64,000 nt of DNA from Neoscytalidium dimidiatum. Its lineage: Eukaryota; Ascomycota; Dothideomycetes; Botryosphaeriales; Botryosphaeriaceae. The translations under genes were made by a program, and so were the position numbers. The stretch spans positions 1,488,001 through 1,552,000 of the forward strand of contig CM074701.1 of the NCBI GenBank assembly GCA_037367355.1, given 5' to 3'. Shown in pieces: positions 34,219-45,100 of the stretch; positions within the stretch are counted from its first letter, which is position 1; every line of letters begins with the position of its first letter. Under the pieces are notes generated by a model. The model was not told the DNA's origin and searched no databases. It saw only the letters and a list, made by a program, of their open reading frames with translations.

Positions 34219-34689
34219 TCAAATAGACCACGATCTGTTCCTCCGGTTCAATGAAGCAGTCCAAGACAGCCCCTGATCTCTAGCCATCTTCCTTACCATC
34301 TCCACCTGCAACCACGCCTTAGTAAGCTGCTTGTTGGTCGCGGGTGTAATTTCAGGAAGCAGCCGCGGTACAAGATGGTAATGGCCGAAGACGAATCTTA
34401 ACAAGTCTTCAGGGCCTAGTCCGGATAGCACCTGCAGCGTGAGCTCTGTTGGTAGAGGCCAGGCTCCAAAGATGGCCAGCGGGCCTCGTTGGAAAGTCGG
34501 TAGCTCTAAGCCCCTACACAGCGGTGCATACACACGCCAGGTCATGGGAGGTACAATCATCTTCGCCTGAAGCGCTGGGTAGGCGGCAAAGGCGAAGTTG
34601 ATGATGCTTGCTGGCTCCAGGTACTTGATAATCAGTAGTAGTAGCTCCGTGGGCAGCGCAACGAGGGAAGGGTCAACAACGCGCGCCAT
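34219..34689 (-). CDS. Short F-box-like protein
   Basis: The frame gives 156 aa starting MARVVDPSLVALPTELLLLI. Residues about 10-45 (LPTELLLLIIKYLEPASIIN) fit the start of an F-box, which binds Skp1 in SCF ubiquitin ligases. The remainder shows no recognised substrate-binding repeat, though a second LPTELTLQVLSGLGPEDLLR segment repeats the F-box-like pattern. Many fungal proteins of this type are short and uncharacterised. The open frame continues upstream of 34689 but without an ATG, so I start at the first methionine. Its start lies 103 bp after the stop of the next gene on the same strand. Confidence 0.6.
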   Translation of the reverse strand: MARVVDPSLVALPTELLLLIIKYLEPASIINFAFAAYPALQAKMIVPPMTWRVYAPLCRGLELPTFQRGPLAIFGAWPLPTELTLQVLSGLGPEDLLRFVFGHYHLVPRLLPEITPATNKQLTKAWLQVEMVRKMARDQGLSWTASLNRRNRSWSI

Positions 34690-34792
34690 TTTGAACAGAG
34701 GCAAGACGGGAAATGTTTTGATCAAAAGATTCTCGCTAGCATCCACTGCAAGCAATCCGCCTTGGGGCGTGTCCTCGAAAATTGAACCTGGT

Positions 34793-35576
34793 TCAGTCCG
34801 TGTGGGCCTTGGGCGGTTCAAGGGCGGAAGCCCAGCCGGCTACGAAGGAAGATATATACCAGGCACCCACGGCTACGGCAACGATATAAATGCCAGTTGG
34901 TATGAGAGAGCGAGGTATGACGTTCAGAACATAAGGGTCAAGAATGATATCCACCTTCACATCGGGCGGGCGGCTCATGAGCGTTTTGTTCGTGCTGTAG
35001 AAGTTGGCGGCCGCTTGTATGCGAAGGAACAGCAGAGAAGTAGATGTTTCTGGAGAGCCTGACGCGCCTCCGTCGTCGGCAACGGGTTTAGAGTCTGGAA
35101 TACTCTCCGAGAAGTTTGCAAGTGCGGTGATGAGACCCGGCGTGTCGAAGACGTGGGTGATGGAGTACGCGTCTAGCCAGAAATCGGTGGGTTGCTGAGA
35201 CACAGTGAGCGCAGGTTGGAAAGAGAAGGAAAAAAAAAAAAGAAAGAGAGAGAGCCGGGCGGCTTACCGTTGCTGACCAGCAGATGCGAACTTCGTATCT
35301 CTGGGTCGGGTCGAGCTCGGAGAGCAAATACCAGTAGTCGAGGCCGCGGGGCGCGTCGTTGGAGGGAAACGCGACAGGAAGAAAAGTGCGCAGCACGTGT
35401 GCGGAGGGCGAGAGGCTGGTCAGACGGAGGTCTTGGAGGCCAGGGCGCACATTGGGAACGGCGATGGCGGGAGGCGCAATAAAGACGGTCTTCTCGACGT
35501 TTGCAAGAGCAGCTGGAAGTAGAAGGGCGATGGCGGACCAGACGGCGAGGCAGAGGCGGAAAGCGGCGGGGAGCAT
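34793..35576 (-). CDS. Conserved type I membrane protein of unknown function
   Basis: Two exons (35576-35268 and 35194-34793) give 236 aa. Residues 1-25 form a clear signal peptide (LAVWSAIALLLPAALA). The lumenal part begins NVEKTVFIAPPAIAVPNVRP and includes WYLLSELDPTQRYEVRICWS joined over the intron to TQPTDFWLDAY. Near the C-terminus a hydrophobic helix (SLIPTGIYIVAVAVGAWYIS) is followed by a short tail. The topology suggests an ER or secretory-pathway membrane protein. The phase 0 intron has a GTAAGC donor and a long pyrimidine tract. The layout recalls PIG-X/EMC10-like accessory proteins, but I cannot assign it; it looks like a conserved fungal orphan. Confidence 0.75.
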
Positions 35577-36392
35577 TTTCACTGCTTGCGCAGACAGGCT
35601 CGACCGCAGCACTTGCAGGCGGCGGACATGGCGAGCTGGTGAATGTCGTTGACAGGCTGACGCCGTTTGGAGTGACGATCTGCCGAGCGGCTCAAGGTCG
35701 GCTAAGTATTTAGCGCGCCCTGCCATCTGCTATAAAACAGTCGCTTTTGTCACGTCCAGCAGGCCGATTGCCTCGACAAAATCACAACCACCCAGAGCTA
35801 CACCTTAACTAACATCTCCAATTGCCAGCCTGTTCGTGAGTTTCAATTTCGGTCAGAGAACACATGTTTCCTATTTAGTACACTGCCTGCACGGCGAGCT
35901 GCACCAGCACCAGCTTCGGTTGGCGGTTGCGGAGAGCTATCTACGTCTAGTTCAAATCCAAAACAAACTTGGCCGACAGCCACACGACCGCTACAAAAGC
36001 CAGGTGGACAGTGGGGGCAGGTGATAGTTGGGGTATGTTGGTGGGTTGTGCTGGGGGGAATCATAAGACAGTCGTCAATCAAAAGGATCGTAAAGGGTCG
36101 GTAACGACGGTGAAGAAAGGAATGAAAAACAAACCCACAACTGCAGAACCGGTCGAGCGTGAGTGCCAATGTGCGATCCTGGCCAAAGAGACTGAGGGAC
36201 GGACATCCAAACCCCGATATGAAACACAAAATCGCACCCTCAAATCCGACTCCTCGAAAACGCCTTTGCCAGGGAGATAACCCAAGGAAAACTGAGCGCC
36301 ACCTCCCCACTTCCCTCAACCTGGCCCGTTTTTCCCTTTTGAGGCCTACCCATATGTCCCATAGTTCTATTGTACACCAACAAGTCGTCAAA
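35577..36392. other. Intergenic: promoter of the type I membrane gene, 3' flank of the 7TM gene
   Basis: No supported gene in about 0.8 kb. Confidence 0.5.
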
Positions 36393-38867
36393 TCATATCC
36401 ACTGCTGCGTTGGGGTCTCGGGCTTGCCGCTGCGCGCTGGAGAATCACTTCTCTTGATCGTGCCGCTGCGAAGATCTACCCATCTGGGCGACGCAGTACG
36501 CTCCGGTGGCGCCGTCGGGTTCATGCGCAACGGGCTGCCGACGCCACCAAAAGTGGGGGAGCCGTTTGTCTCGCCGTCCGTCTTCTTCTCGGCTTCGGTG
36601 CTGACTTCGCTCGGCGTTGGTGGCAACACCTTGTTGCGCGCTGTCTCGAGGTAGCGCTGGCTGTTTTGAGGATTGATGATGGTGAACGAGTCGAACGATG
36701 GCGCACTGTACTCTGAGCTACCATCGTTGGATTCCTCGTCCTCCTGGAAGCGCGTTGACGCTGGCGAAGCTGGTGCTACTGGTACAGCTGGTGCCGCGAA
36801 GGTTGCGTCGCTCTTCATTTGGTCGTTTGGCTCGCCCGAGGGTATTGTCAACGGCGAGGGCATCGACGGTGGAGGTACCGACGGTGGAGGCCCGGAAGGC
36901 CCCGCCGCACTAGAAGACTGTTGGCGTTTATGGCCAAAGACATTCGATGAGAAGAGAGGAGCGGGTGCTGGTGCCTGAATGGGTAGACCCAAGCTCTCGC
37001 CACTGGAGTCTGTCGGCTCCCGCGTGGGAGCTGGTGGAGCAAGTGCACGGGACATGGTGGTGCGGCTCCCCGCAATCATGGCAGCTGGCGCGACTGATAG
37101 TCGCAGACCGATTTGTACGGTCGCGCTGCTGTCAACGCTGCTGTCACGTCGATGGAACGGGCGTTGAGCGAACAGGGGCATCGGAGGAAGGAGACCCTGG
37201 TACGCCTCCGACACATCGGTGACCGACGGCGCCAACGAGGCGGCAGTGCCCCGCTTGCCGATGTCGAATGAAGGCTTGCGGCTCTCACGAGTATTTGATG
37301 GTTGGTTGGGATTGTAGACCGTCGCGGGGAGACGAGGGACATCATCCGCCGGGAGTTGGTTGGGAAAGAGAGAGTAAGTCGGCGTTCGCCTGTCTGCTGA
37401 TGGCTTACGAGTATGCTTGCTTCCCGTTCTCTTGAGTGGCTCAAGAGGAAGTGGCCAGGAAGCCAGCTTCGATCCATTCGATAGCCTCGACTGACGGTTG
37501 GCGAGGAGTGTTGGGAGCTGGGGTGTGTATGTGTTTTCGGGATCGGAAGGCCGCCTGGGGGTATCAGGAGGGTAGTCGAGGCCACTCTTCTCAGGCCTGT
37601 TGTAGTAGTAATCTTGCATCGCATATGCGCGATCCTTGATGCCCAAGGGGCCGCTAATTGTCATTTCCAAATCGCTGGGACCAAACAGACGGAATCGGAT
37701 GGCCTTTTTGTTTTGCTTCCATGGAACTCCGACGGGCTTGATGACCATACGGTTTACGTTTACTCGAAGGAAAAGGTGAAGGAAGGCGATGAAAATTCCG
37801 GAGGAAAATAGTGAGATTTCAGCAACCCTAGAGCTGGTGAACTTGTCGTCGAAATTGCCAAGATAGGCTTGGATAAAGAAAGGAATGATGAGTGCCTGGG
37901 TGGGTCAGTGTGCGGTTTCGTACGGGATGGGCCGATTGACTCACATGCTCGACAATGGCGAAAGTCAAGTAATACACCATCCTTGATGCAGAAACCCTCT
38001 CATCAGCCTCGAAATTGGGATCATAGCGAAGCTTCAAACCCAAGAGCGAAGCCAGAAGAATAAATGAGAAAAGTAGTACCGCGAGCAGGGGCACAAGGAC
38101 ACGACGATATCGAAAAGGGATCCAAATCAGCTCTCCAAAGCATCTGTTGCCTCCAACCCAGACGATTGTAGGGATCCAGGTGACGAGGAGACACCCGAAA
38201 ATGGCCAATACACAGGCAGTAGTCGTCCACTTGCCTCGCGGTACTGATCCTTTGAATGCGCGCAGAGTGGTCTCGATGCCGAAGACGAGATTTACGAAGC
38301 CAACCAGAAGAAGAGCTGCAACCATAGGTTAGTCATGGATTTTCGAGTCAAATGAGGCGGGAAACTCACTAGGCATGATCAGCTGAACGACACTTCTGCA
38401 GCTGTGCTCGAAGAACCTATTCAGATTGCTTGTTTGAACGGCAATGATGATGATCATTTGGATGATCAACGCGAACGCGAGCGCCAGCGGGAAGACCTCA
38501 GCGGTATGTATTGACCTCAACCACTCGAGTTTCCTGTATCTGTCAGTCTGCGAATTCACTCCGTCATTCGATCTCCTCACCTTGGCCGAAGAACCACATT
38601 CAACTTGGATGCCCTCCAGCTATCGTAAAGAATCCTTGCCACCATGACAGTCGCCAAAATCAAGCTGAAGGCACCGAGGACGATGTGCATGCTTCTTAGC
38701 GTCTTCTGTTGGCTCAACACCAGCTTCGTGATCTCCTGGCGGGTCTCGTTGAACTCGGCTGCCGACACCTGGAAATCCATGGTCATGTTCGTGTTGGCGC
38801 CTGGGGCGCTGGCCATGTTGGTGTTCGCGCTTTGGGCGCCGGTGAAGCTCCGTTTTACTCCATCCAT
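36393..38867 (-). CDS. Seven-helix membrane protein with long disordered cytoplasmic tail
   Basis: Four exons (38867-38581, 38533-38370, 38315-37945, 37895-36393) encode 774 aa. Seven hydrophobic segments are readable in order, among them VLGAFSLILATVMVARI, FPLALAFALIIQMIIIIAV, LLLVGFVNLVFGIE, ACVLAIFGCLLVTWIPTIVW, VLVPLLAVLLFSFILLASLL, MVYYLTFAIVEHALIIPF and ISLFSSGIFIAFLHLFL. The N-terminus (about 45 aa) has NxS/T glycosylation-type sites. After the last helix comes a tail of roughly 450 residues rich in Pro, Ser and Thr. All three joins fall within hydrophobic or conserved stretches and keep phase. The arrangement is that of a fungal orphan receptor-like protein; no ligand or G-protein motif can be named. 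A fungal integral membrane family of unknown role is the alternative. Confidence 0.8.
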
Positions 38868-41800
38868 CTGCAAGTCTGCAGAATAGACTTGGGGGATTTG
38901 TCAACACGCTGAAGGCCAGCAGCAGTGGGAAGCGAGAAACGAAAGCATTAAACAAGAAGTAGAAAGTAAAAAGAGCGGCAGAGAAGGTGTAACCTGCTCG
39001 ACCTTCATCCAGCTGCCAACTCGCCCTGAACCAGCCAGCAAAGAAACAGAAGCCAGGAAGACGAAAGAAAGACTGAAGCGAACACACTTCAGAAGGGCGG
39101 CATGAGGGATATGAGGCGCAGAGACAGCTTTGAGACCTGTTCGGCCGCAGATGGAGGGTTTCGCGTCAGCGGTCCTGCGGCATCTGCCCCGTTCCCGCCA
39201 CGGAGATGGAGATGATGGCCCTGGCAGTGGCTCGACCAGGAGCGCCGAGAGACGCTTCTTGCTGTGGCCGCAGGGTCTGGTAGCGCCACCCCGGGACGCG
39301 CTGATGCATGCTCGAGCGCGCATGAGTGCATGACCAGCGGCTAGCCCTGGCGCCGTGATGGGCTTATCCAACAGCGACCTTTCTAGATGGGGCAATTGCA
39401 CGGACGCGAAGATCTGTCAGAGCTCTGCTGCATTTGGAATCCAGTCTTTTACTTTTCTAGACAGCGTCAGTTAGATGTGAGGCCAATTGCATCCAGCAGG
39501 AGAACGAGATAAAGAGCGCCGCAACCTCAGAGAGCGCTTCCAGCACGACGAGCCAGAGGACAGACGAAGGACAGCGTCGACGAGGGTTGACAGGGCGGCA
39601 GGGTCAGGCAGAATGCGGGGTGACATCAGACGTGGAGTGGTTTGTGTGTGTGCGGGAGGCAAGTCGCTTCCGGGGGCTGAAACGGGAGAGAGCCGGGAAA
39701 GCGACGATCTGGAACCCGACAAAATCTCAAACCTGCTATATCGGCTGGGCTATAGCACGACCGGCCGGAGAAAAGCCAGGAAGAGCAAGCAAGGTCGAGG
39801 GTCTGTCACGGTGATTGGTGCATGGATGAGACAGCAGGCGTGGGAGACCCCAGCAGCTGGCGCCCACGACGACTCTTAGCCGTAGATCAGAGAATATCGC
39901 CGCACTGCGGGAGCCCAACGGCAAGCCAATCTACAGTCCAGGAATAGAAGTGAGGGCGGTGACAAGATAGATGAGATCCAATGGGCCGAGAGGTCAGCGG
40001 CGATACGCCCAGCGCTGGCCACGCTGTACCGGAGTGGAGGCGGAGAACATGTTCACATGAGCGCCGAGCGGGAGAGTCAAGAGTGTCAAGCGCCGCCACC
40101 GGAGCTTCGCCGGCACAGGGCTCGAATTGGAGGTTGAGGCTGCGAGTGGTGAAGAGATCCGGTGGCGGGAAGGAGTTAGGTGGTGGGTTTCAGCGTGTCG
40201 GAGAGTGCGGCGCTCGCTTCTCGGAGGTCCCTGCGCCATCAACACCACGACTCCACTAACTACAGTACAATCGCCAGATCTCGTCGCCCTCTCCAAAATT
40301 AGCCTGTATAGGCGCCACGAGCTATATTCACGCCCATGTCTACGCCCGCACTCATCGTCATGAGACGATCCGCAGCCCTGCGTGCCGTCTGCGCCTTCGT
40401 CCCTCGCCTTTGCCTCGCCTCAACACCAGACTGGCGCCTAATGAAAGCCCACGGATTGCATCGATTCACCAGGGTATTCGTGTGGCTAACATTCGCGGCT
40501 CCCCCGCACGCCGCAATCCATGTATTCTGAGCTCTCCGCGGAATTTTAAAGTCCGCATGAGCCCTGCTCGCAGCCCAGCCTCCTCGTCAATCTCCATCGC
40601 TTGTGGTGATGCTTGGCGACTGCGACGGCCATTGCTCCGGTGAGAAGAGAAAGCAGTCGAACGTGTATGCCAACATGCTCACGACATGCAGGTCGCTGAC
40701 TTGGCAGCAAGAAGGCTATCGTCAAGCAAGAGTGCAATTCTAGAAGTGGAAGATGTGACGCACTTCATCATGGATTCCTGACTCGCTCGCCTTGCGATAG
40801 CCCACGTGGAGGAGGGGGAGAGGGCCGTCGGCTGCTATGCCGCGTACGGCGTGCTCAAGCCACCTTACACCTTATCTCCATGTCAATAGCTATAACTACT
40901 CGATGAGCTGCCGCTTCCAGCAAAGTTAGCACATCTTATCCCTACATACACGGCCTGCGCAAAGCCTCTTTGTTTCATCTGAAGCCATACGGAGCATTCC
41001 ACAGCCCGTCGTGGCCCTCACCAAGGGTGCAGCAGATTGCCAGCTCATCCGAGAAACCCCAATTCCGAACCTCCACGACTCTTCCAAAAGGTGCGGCGCG
41101 ATGAGGTGTCTGCGTGCACTTAGGGCTTTCGGTAAAGGTTTCGGGAGCCGTGCTTCTCTGCGGATTTGGTACTCGGAGAAATCTCCATCGAAGCTTGGCC
41201 AGCAGCCAGACCCTCTCTATCCCGCGATGCAATGGGAGAAAGGTAACAAGGCTGAGATGCGGGGAGAGCGTTTCAGGGGCGAGCGGTCGCAAGCGACTCC
41301 CTGAACGCAGCGCGAGCGGGATGCGACTGGTGATGAGAAGGTTACCCAACGTGTCGTGCTCATAGGCTTTACCCCACACCATAGGTGAGCAACTGCGGTG
41401 ATTGCAGTGGCTGCAACCTCTTCCACTCCGCCAATAGGATTCGAAGGAGCAGGCTCGCGGGAGAGCTGAGGCTGAGCTCCAATGGTTTCACTATGGCTTT
41501 TCCGCTGTGAGGCGTCCCATAGAAGGAGCGTGCCCAACACAACACGTGCAACGGTCTTACAGGATACCCAAGCACGCCTTCGGACGTCATCCGGGCGGGA
41601 CGCACTGGATAACACACTTCGCATTGATGAGAAGCGGTGCAGTTGCTTGTCGGGGCACGGCAACTTACTCTGCGCCGTCCTTCATACAAAAGTAACCTGG
41701 TTGATGTAGCAGCCACAGGAATGCCCGTAACATATGATCTGTCGGCTCTGTATCTACCTATAGCGGTTCCCGGTTGTAGCAAGTACGGAAGGTACGCGCG

Positions 41801-42660
41801 GTTGAGTGATGTGCATCCGCAGCAGCGGCCGCGCGGTTCTTTCAACGACTCCACACAATGCAAGAGTCCTTCCAATCGCGCCGGTTCTGGATGGAGTCAT
41901 GGCCATTATGCGGGAACTCGCCAGCTGCACATCGGCCCACATACGTCAAGCAATGGGAGCAATCGCAGCTGGCCGGTCACTTCTCCAGTCCAGCACCCAC
42001 GTATAAACCGGATGCCTCTCTGAAACCTGGCTGGTGACCCCGTAATGTTGATAGCAGGGTAAGAGGGTAAAACCCACCACAGAGATAACCGGAGACTGGA
42101 AAAAGGTCGTTCGTTTTCTGGTACTGGCCTTGCACTTCTTGCATGAAATAATCGGCATGTATCAGTGGCCTCCTGCAACGGTACGTTCGTTTTCGCACTC
42201 GTTGCTCGTTGGAAGGTGAAGCAGAAGTAGACATCGTCCGTTCTGGTGATTGCTCCAACTTCCTCGTGCTCACTACCGCTCGTGCATGCAACAAGGAAGT
42301 GAACACATGGTACTTAATTCTCACACCATAACTTCGTTATGGAACTCTGGAGTGTCTGCGTATAATATTGCACTTCTGGCCCTCTAGTGGTTAGCCGATA
42401 TCGGCGACAAGAATCATCGTAAACAGCTAGCGCTAATACAAGAAGAACGGTTTCTCTACAGGCGGTGGTGTGGTGAGTAGTGTGCGAGAGACAGCTCTCT
42501 CAGCGGTAGTGCTCGACGCCTTAGCGGCTTCGGAGGGCGTGATGGAGTAGCCACTGAGGCGATGCGAATTGTTAAGCGAGAATCCGGGGAAAGGCCTGTG
42601 CGACAAGAAAAGTTGCGCGATAACGGCCGCCGCGTGCTGTGCCTCTCCACGGCAGCAATC
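38868..42660. other. Long divergent intergenic region (3.8 kb), 7TM gene / LYS4
   Basis: I find no gene between these divergent starts. The part near 38.9-39.5 kb may be the 7TM leader. Frames such as 41369-41875 (minus) and 41637-42023 (plus) overlap each other and have no domain, signal peptide or splice support. Confidence 0.5.
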
Positions 42661-45100
42661 ATGGCTTCCACCATTCGTTCTGCTGCCCGCCTGGCCGGCC
42701 GCTCAAGCCTCGTACGCCTCCAATGTCACATTCCCAATTGGTCTCGCTGACTTCTGCAAGGTCCGGTCCAGCTTCTCCGCAGGTCGCGCCGCTGCCGTCC
42801 GTCCCGCCACCTCCCTCTCCCGTCCTGCGCAATCCTTCCATCGTCCGCGGTTATACAGCAGCGCCTCTGCTGCCGCCCAGCAGGAGCATGTTTTCCACAC
42901 TCAGCTTGAGGATTCCAATGCCTCCTCTGTCCTCTCCTCCCTCCAGAAGCCGCAGCGCATCCCGCAGACTTTGACCGAGAAGATCGTCCAGAAGTACGCT
43001 GTCGGCCTTCCGGAAGGCAAGTTCGTCAAGTCCGGCGACTATGTTACCATCAGTCCGGCCCACTGCATGACCCACGACAATTCATGGCCCGTGGCTCTAA
43101 AGTTCATGGGTATTGGTGGTACCAAAATCGCGAACAACCGCCAGACCGTCATGACCCTCGACCACGACGTGCAGAACAAAAGCGAGGCTAATCTCAAGAA
43201 GTACCGTCAGATCGAGGAGTTTGCGAAGAAGCAAGGTGTCGACTTCTACCCGGCTGGCAGGGGTATTGGACACCAGATCATGGTTGAGGAGGGATATGCC
43301 TTCCCCGGTACTCTCGCCGTGGCCTCCGACAGCCACACCAACATGTACGGCGGCATTGGTTGCCTGGGAACCCCTGTCGTGCGCACTGACGCTGCCTCCA
43401 TCTGGGCCACCACAAAGACTTGGTGGCAGATACCGCCCATCGCCAAGGTTACTTTCACTGGTGTCTTGCCGAAGGGCGTTACTGGCAAGGACGTCATTGT
43501 TGCTCTCTGCGGTCTGTTCAACAAGGATGATGTTCTCAACCACGCTATCGAGTTTACCGGCTCCCCAGAGACGCTCGCAAGCCTCCCTGTTGACGACCGT
43601 CTTGCCATCGCGAACATGACGACCGAATGGGGTGCGCTTAGTGGTCTTTTCCCTATGGATGCTACCCTCAAGGGCTGGCTGCGCTTCAAGGCCACCGAGG
43701 CTTCTATGTTCAACTCCGGCAACCTCTTGGAAAGCAACCGAATCGCTCGCTTTAACCACGAGCGACTCGATGAGTTTTTTGAAAATGCTCCAGTTGCTGA
43801 CCCCGGCGCTACCTACGCAAAGAAACTCTTTCTTGACCTTTCAACCCTGTCTCCTTACGTCGCTGGTCCCAACTCCGTCAAGGTCGCCACTCCCATCAAT
43901 GAGCTGGAAGCTCAGGACATCAAGGTCAATAGGGCTTATCTCGTCTCGTGCACGAACTCCCGTAGTTCAGACATTGCCGCCGCTGCTCGTGTATTCAAGG
44001 AGGCTGCCGAAAAGAACAATGGCCAGATTCCTAGAATCCCGTCCCATGTCAACTTTTACATTGCCGCTGCTTCAAGCCTGGAGGAAGCCACTGCAAGGGA
44101 GACGGGCGATTGGGACACCCTTCTGCAGGCCGGCGCCCAGCCTCTACCTAGTGGATGCGGTCCTTGCATCGGCCTCGGAACGGGCCTCTTGGAACCCGGC
44201 GAGGTCGGTATTAGCGCCAGTAATCGTAACTTTAAGGGTCGCATGGGCTCAACGGATGCTAAGGCGTACCTCGCCAGCCCAGAGGTTGTCGCTGCCAGTG
44301 CTCTGGCCGGGAAAATTTCGGGCACCGGCTGGTATGAGAAGCCAGAGGGTGTGACAGGTGTCGTGCGCGGTGAGGGCGACCTTATCGGCAACACCATCGA
44401 GGATGCTCTTGAGGCTATCATCGGTCAGGTTGATTCGATGGTTGCGACTGGCGAACAGGCCATCTCAGCCAAGGGTAGCAGTGTTGAATCTGAACCTACG
44501 GGTGGAGAGTCACTCACGGAGATTCTCCCTGGCTTTCCTGAGAAGGTGTCGGGTGAGATCGTCTTCTGCGACGCAGATAACATCAACACCGATGGCATTT
44601 ACCCCGGGAAATATACGTATCAAGACGATGTCACACGTGAGAAGATGGCCGAAGTGGTGATGGAGAATTATGACAAGGAGTTCGCGAAGGTGGCCAAGCC
44701 TGGTGACATCCTCGTCTCGGGCTTCAACTTCGGCTGCGGCTCGTCCCGCGAGCAGGCGGCTACTGCAATACTAGCTAAGGGCATCCCGCTTGTGGTCGCA
44801 GGCTCGTTCGCCAATATCTTCGGCCGTAACAGCATCAACAACGCTTTGATGGGCGTCGAAGTTCCGCGCCTAGTCGAACGCTTGCGCAACGCTTTCTCGT
44901 CGCAAGGCGGTGAAAAGTCGCTGACGCGGCGGACCGGCTGGACCTTTGAGTGGGATGTTCGCCGGAGTAGAGTGACCATCCAGGAGGGTGAAGGCGGTGA
45001 AAAGTGGAGCCAGAAGGTGGGGGAGCTGCCGCCGAATGTGCAGGAGATCATTGCGCTGGGCGGTCTCGAGAATTGGGTTAAGAAGAGCATCGGGCTGTAA
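42661..45100 (+). CDS. LYS4: Homoaconitase, mitochondrial (alpha-aminoadipate lysine pathway)
   Basis: Homoaconitase converts homocitrate/homoaconitate to homoisocitrate in fungal lysine synthesis, using a 4Fe-4S cluster. Two exons (42661-42711 and 42761-45100) give 796 aa. The N-terminus ([17 protein letters not shown], then Arg/Ser-rich sequence) is a mitochondrial presequence. Family blocks are [75 protein letters not shown] and [20 protein letters not shown]. Cluster cysteines are in [11 protein letters not shown] and [10 protein letters not shown]; the swivel domain has [30 protein letters not shown] favours homoaconitase over aconitase. The ORF is open further upstream, but a 49-bp intron with GTACGC donor, CTGAC branch and CAAG end joins the presequence in phase 0. 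Confidence 0.95.

Noticed and set aside
42384..42420. tRNA-like string CTCTAGTGGTTAG
   Set aside because: It resembles an A-box, but no matching B-box, anticodon arm or acceptor pairing follows.
43097..43759. 220-codon minus-strand ORF inside LYS4
   Set aside because: Shadow of LYS4, whose sense protein is a clear homoaconitase.
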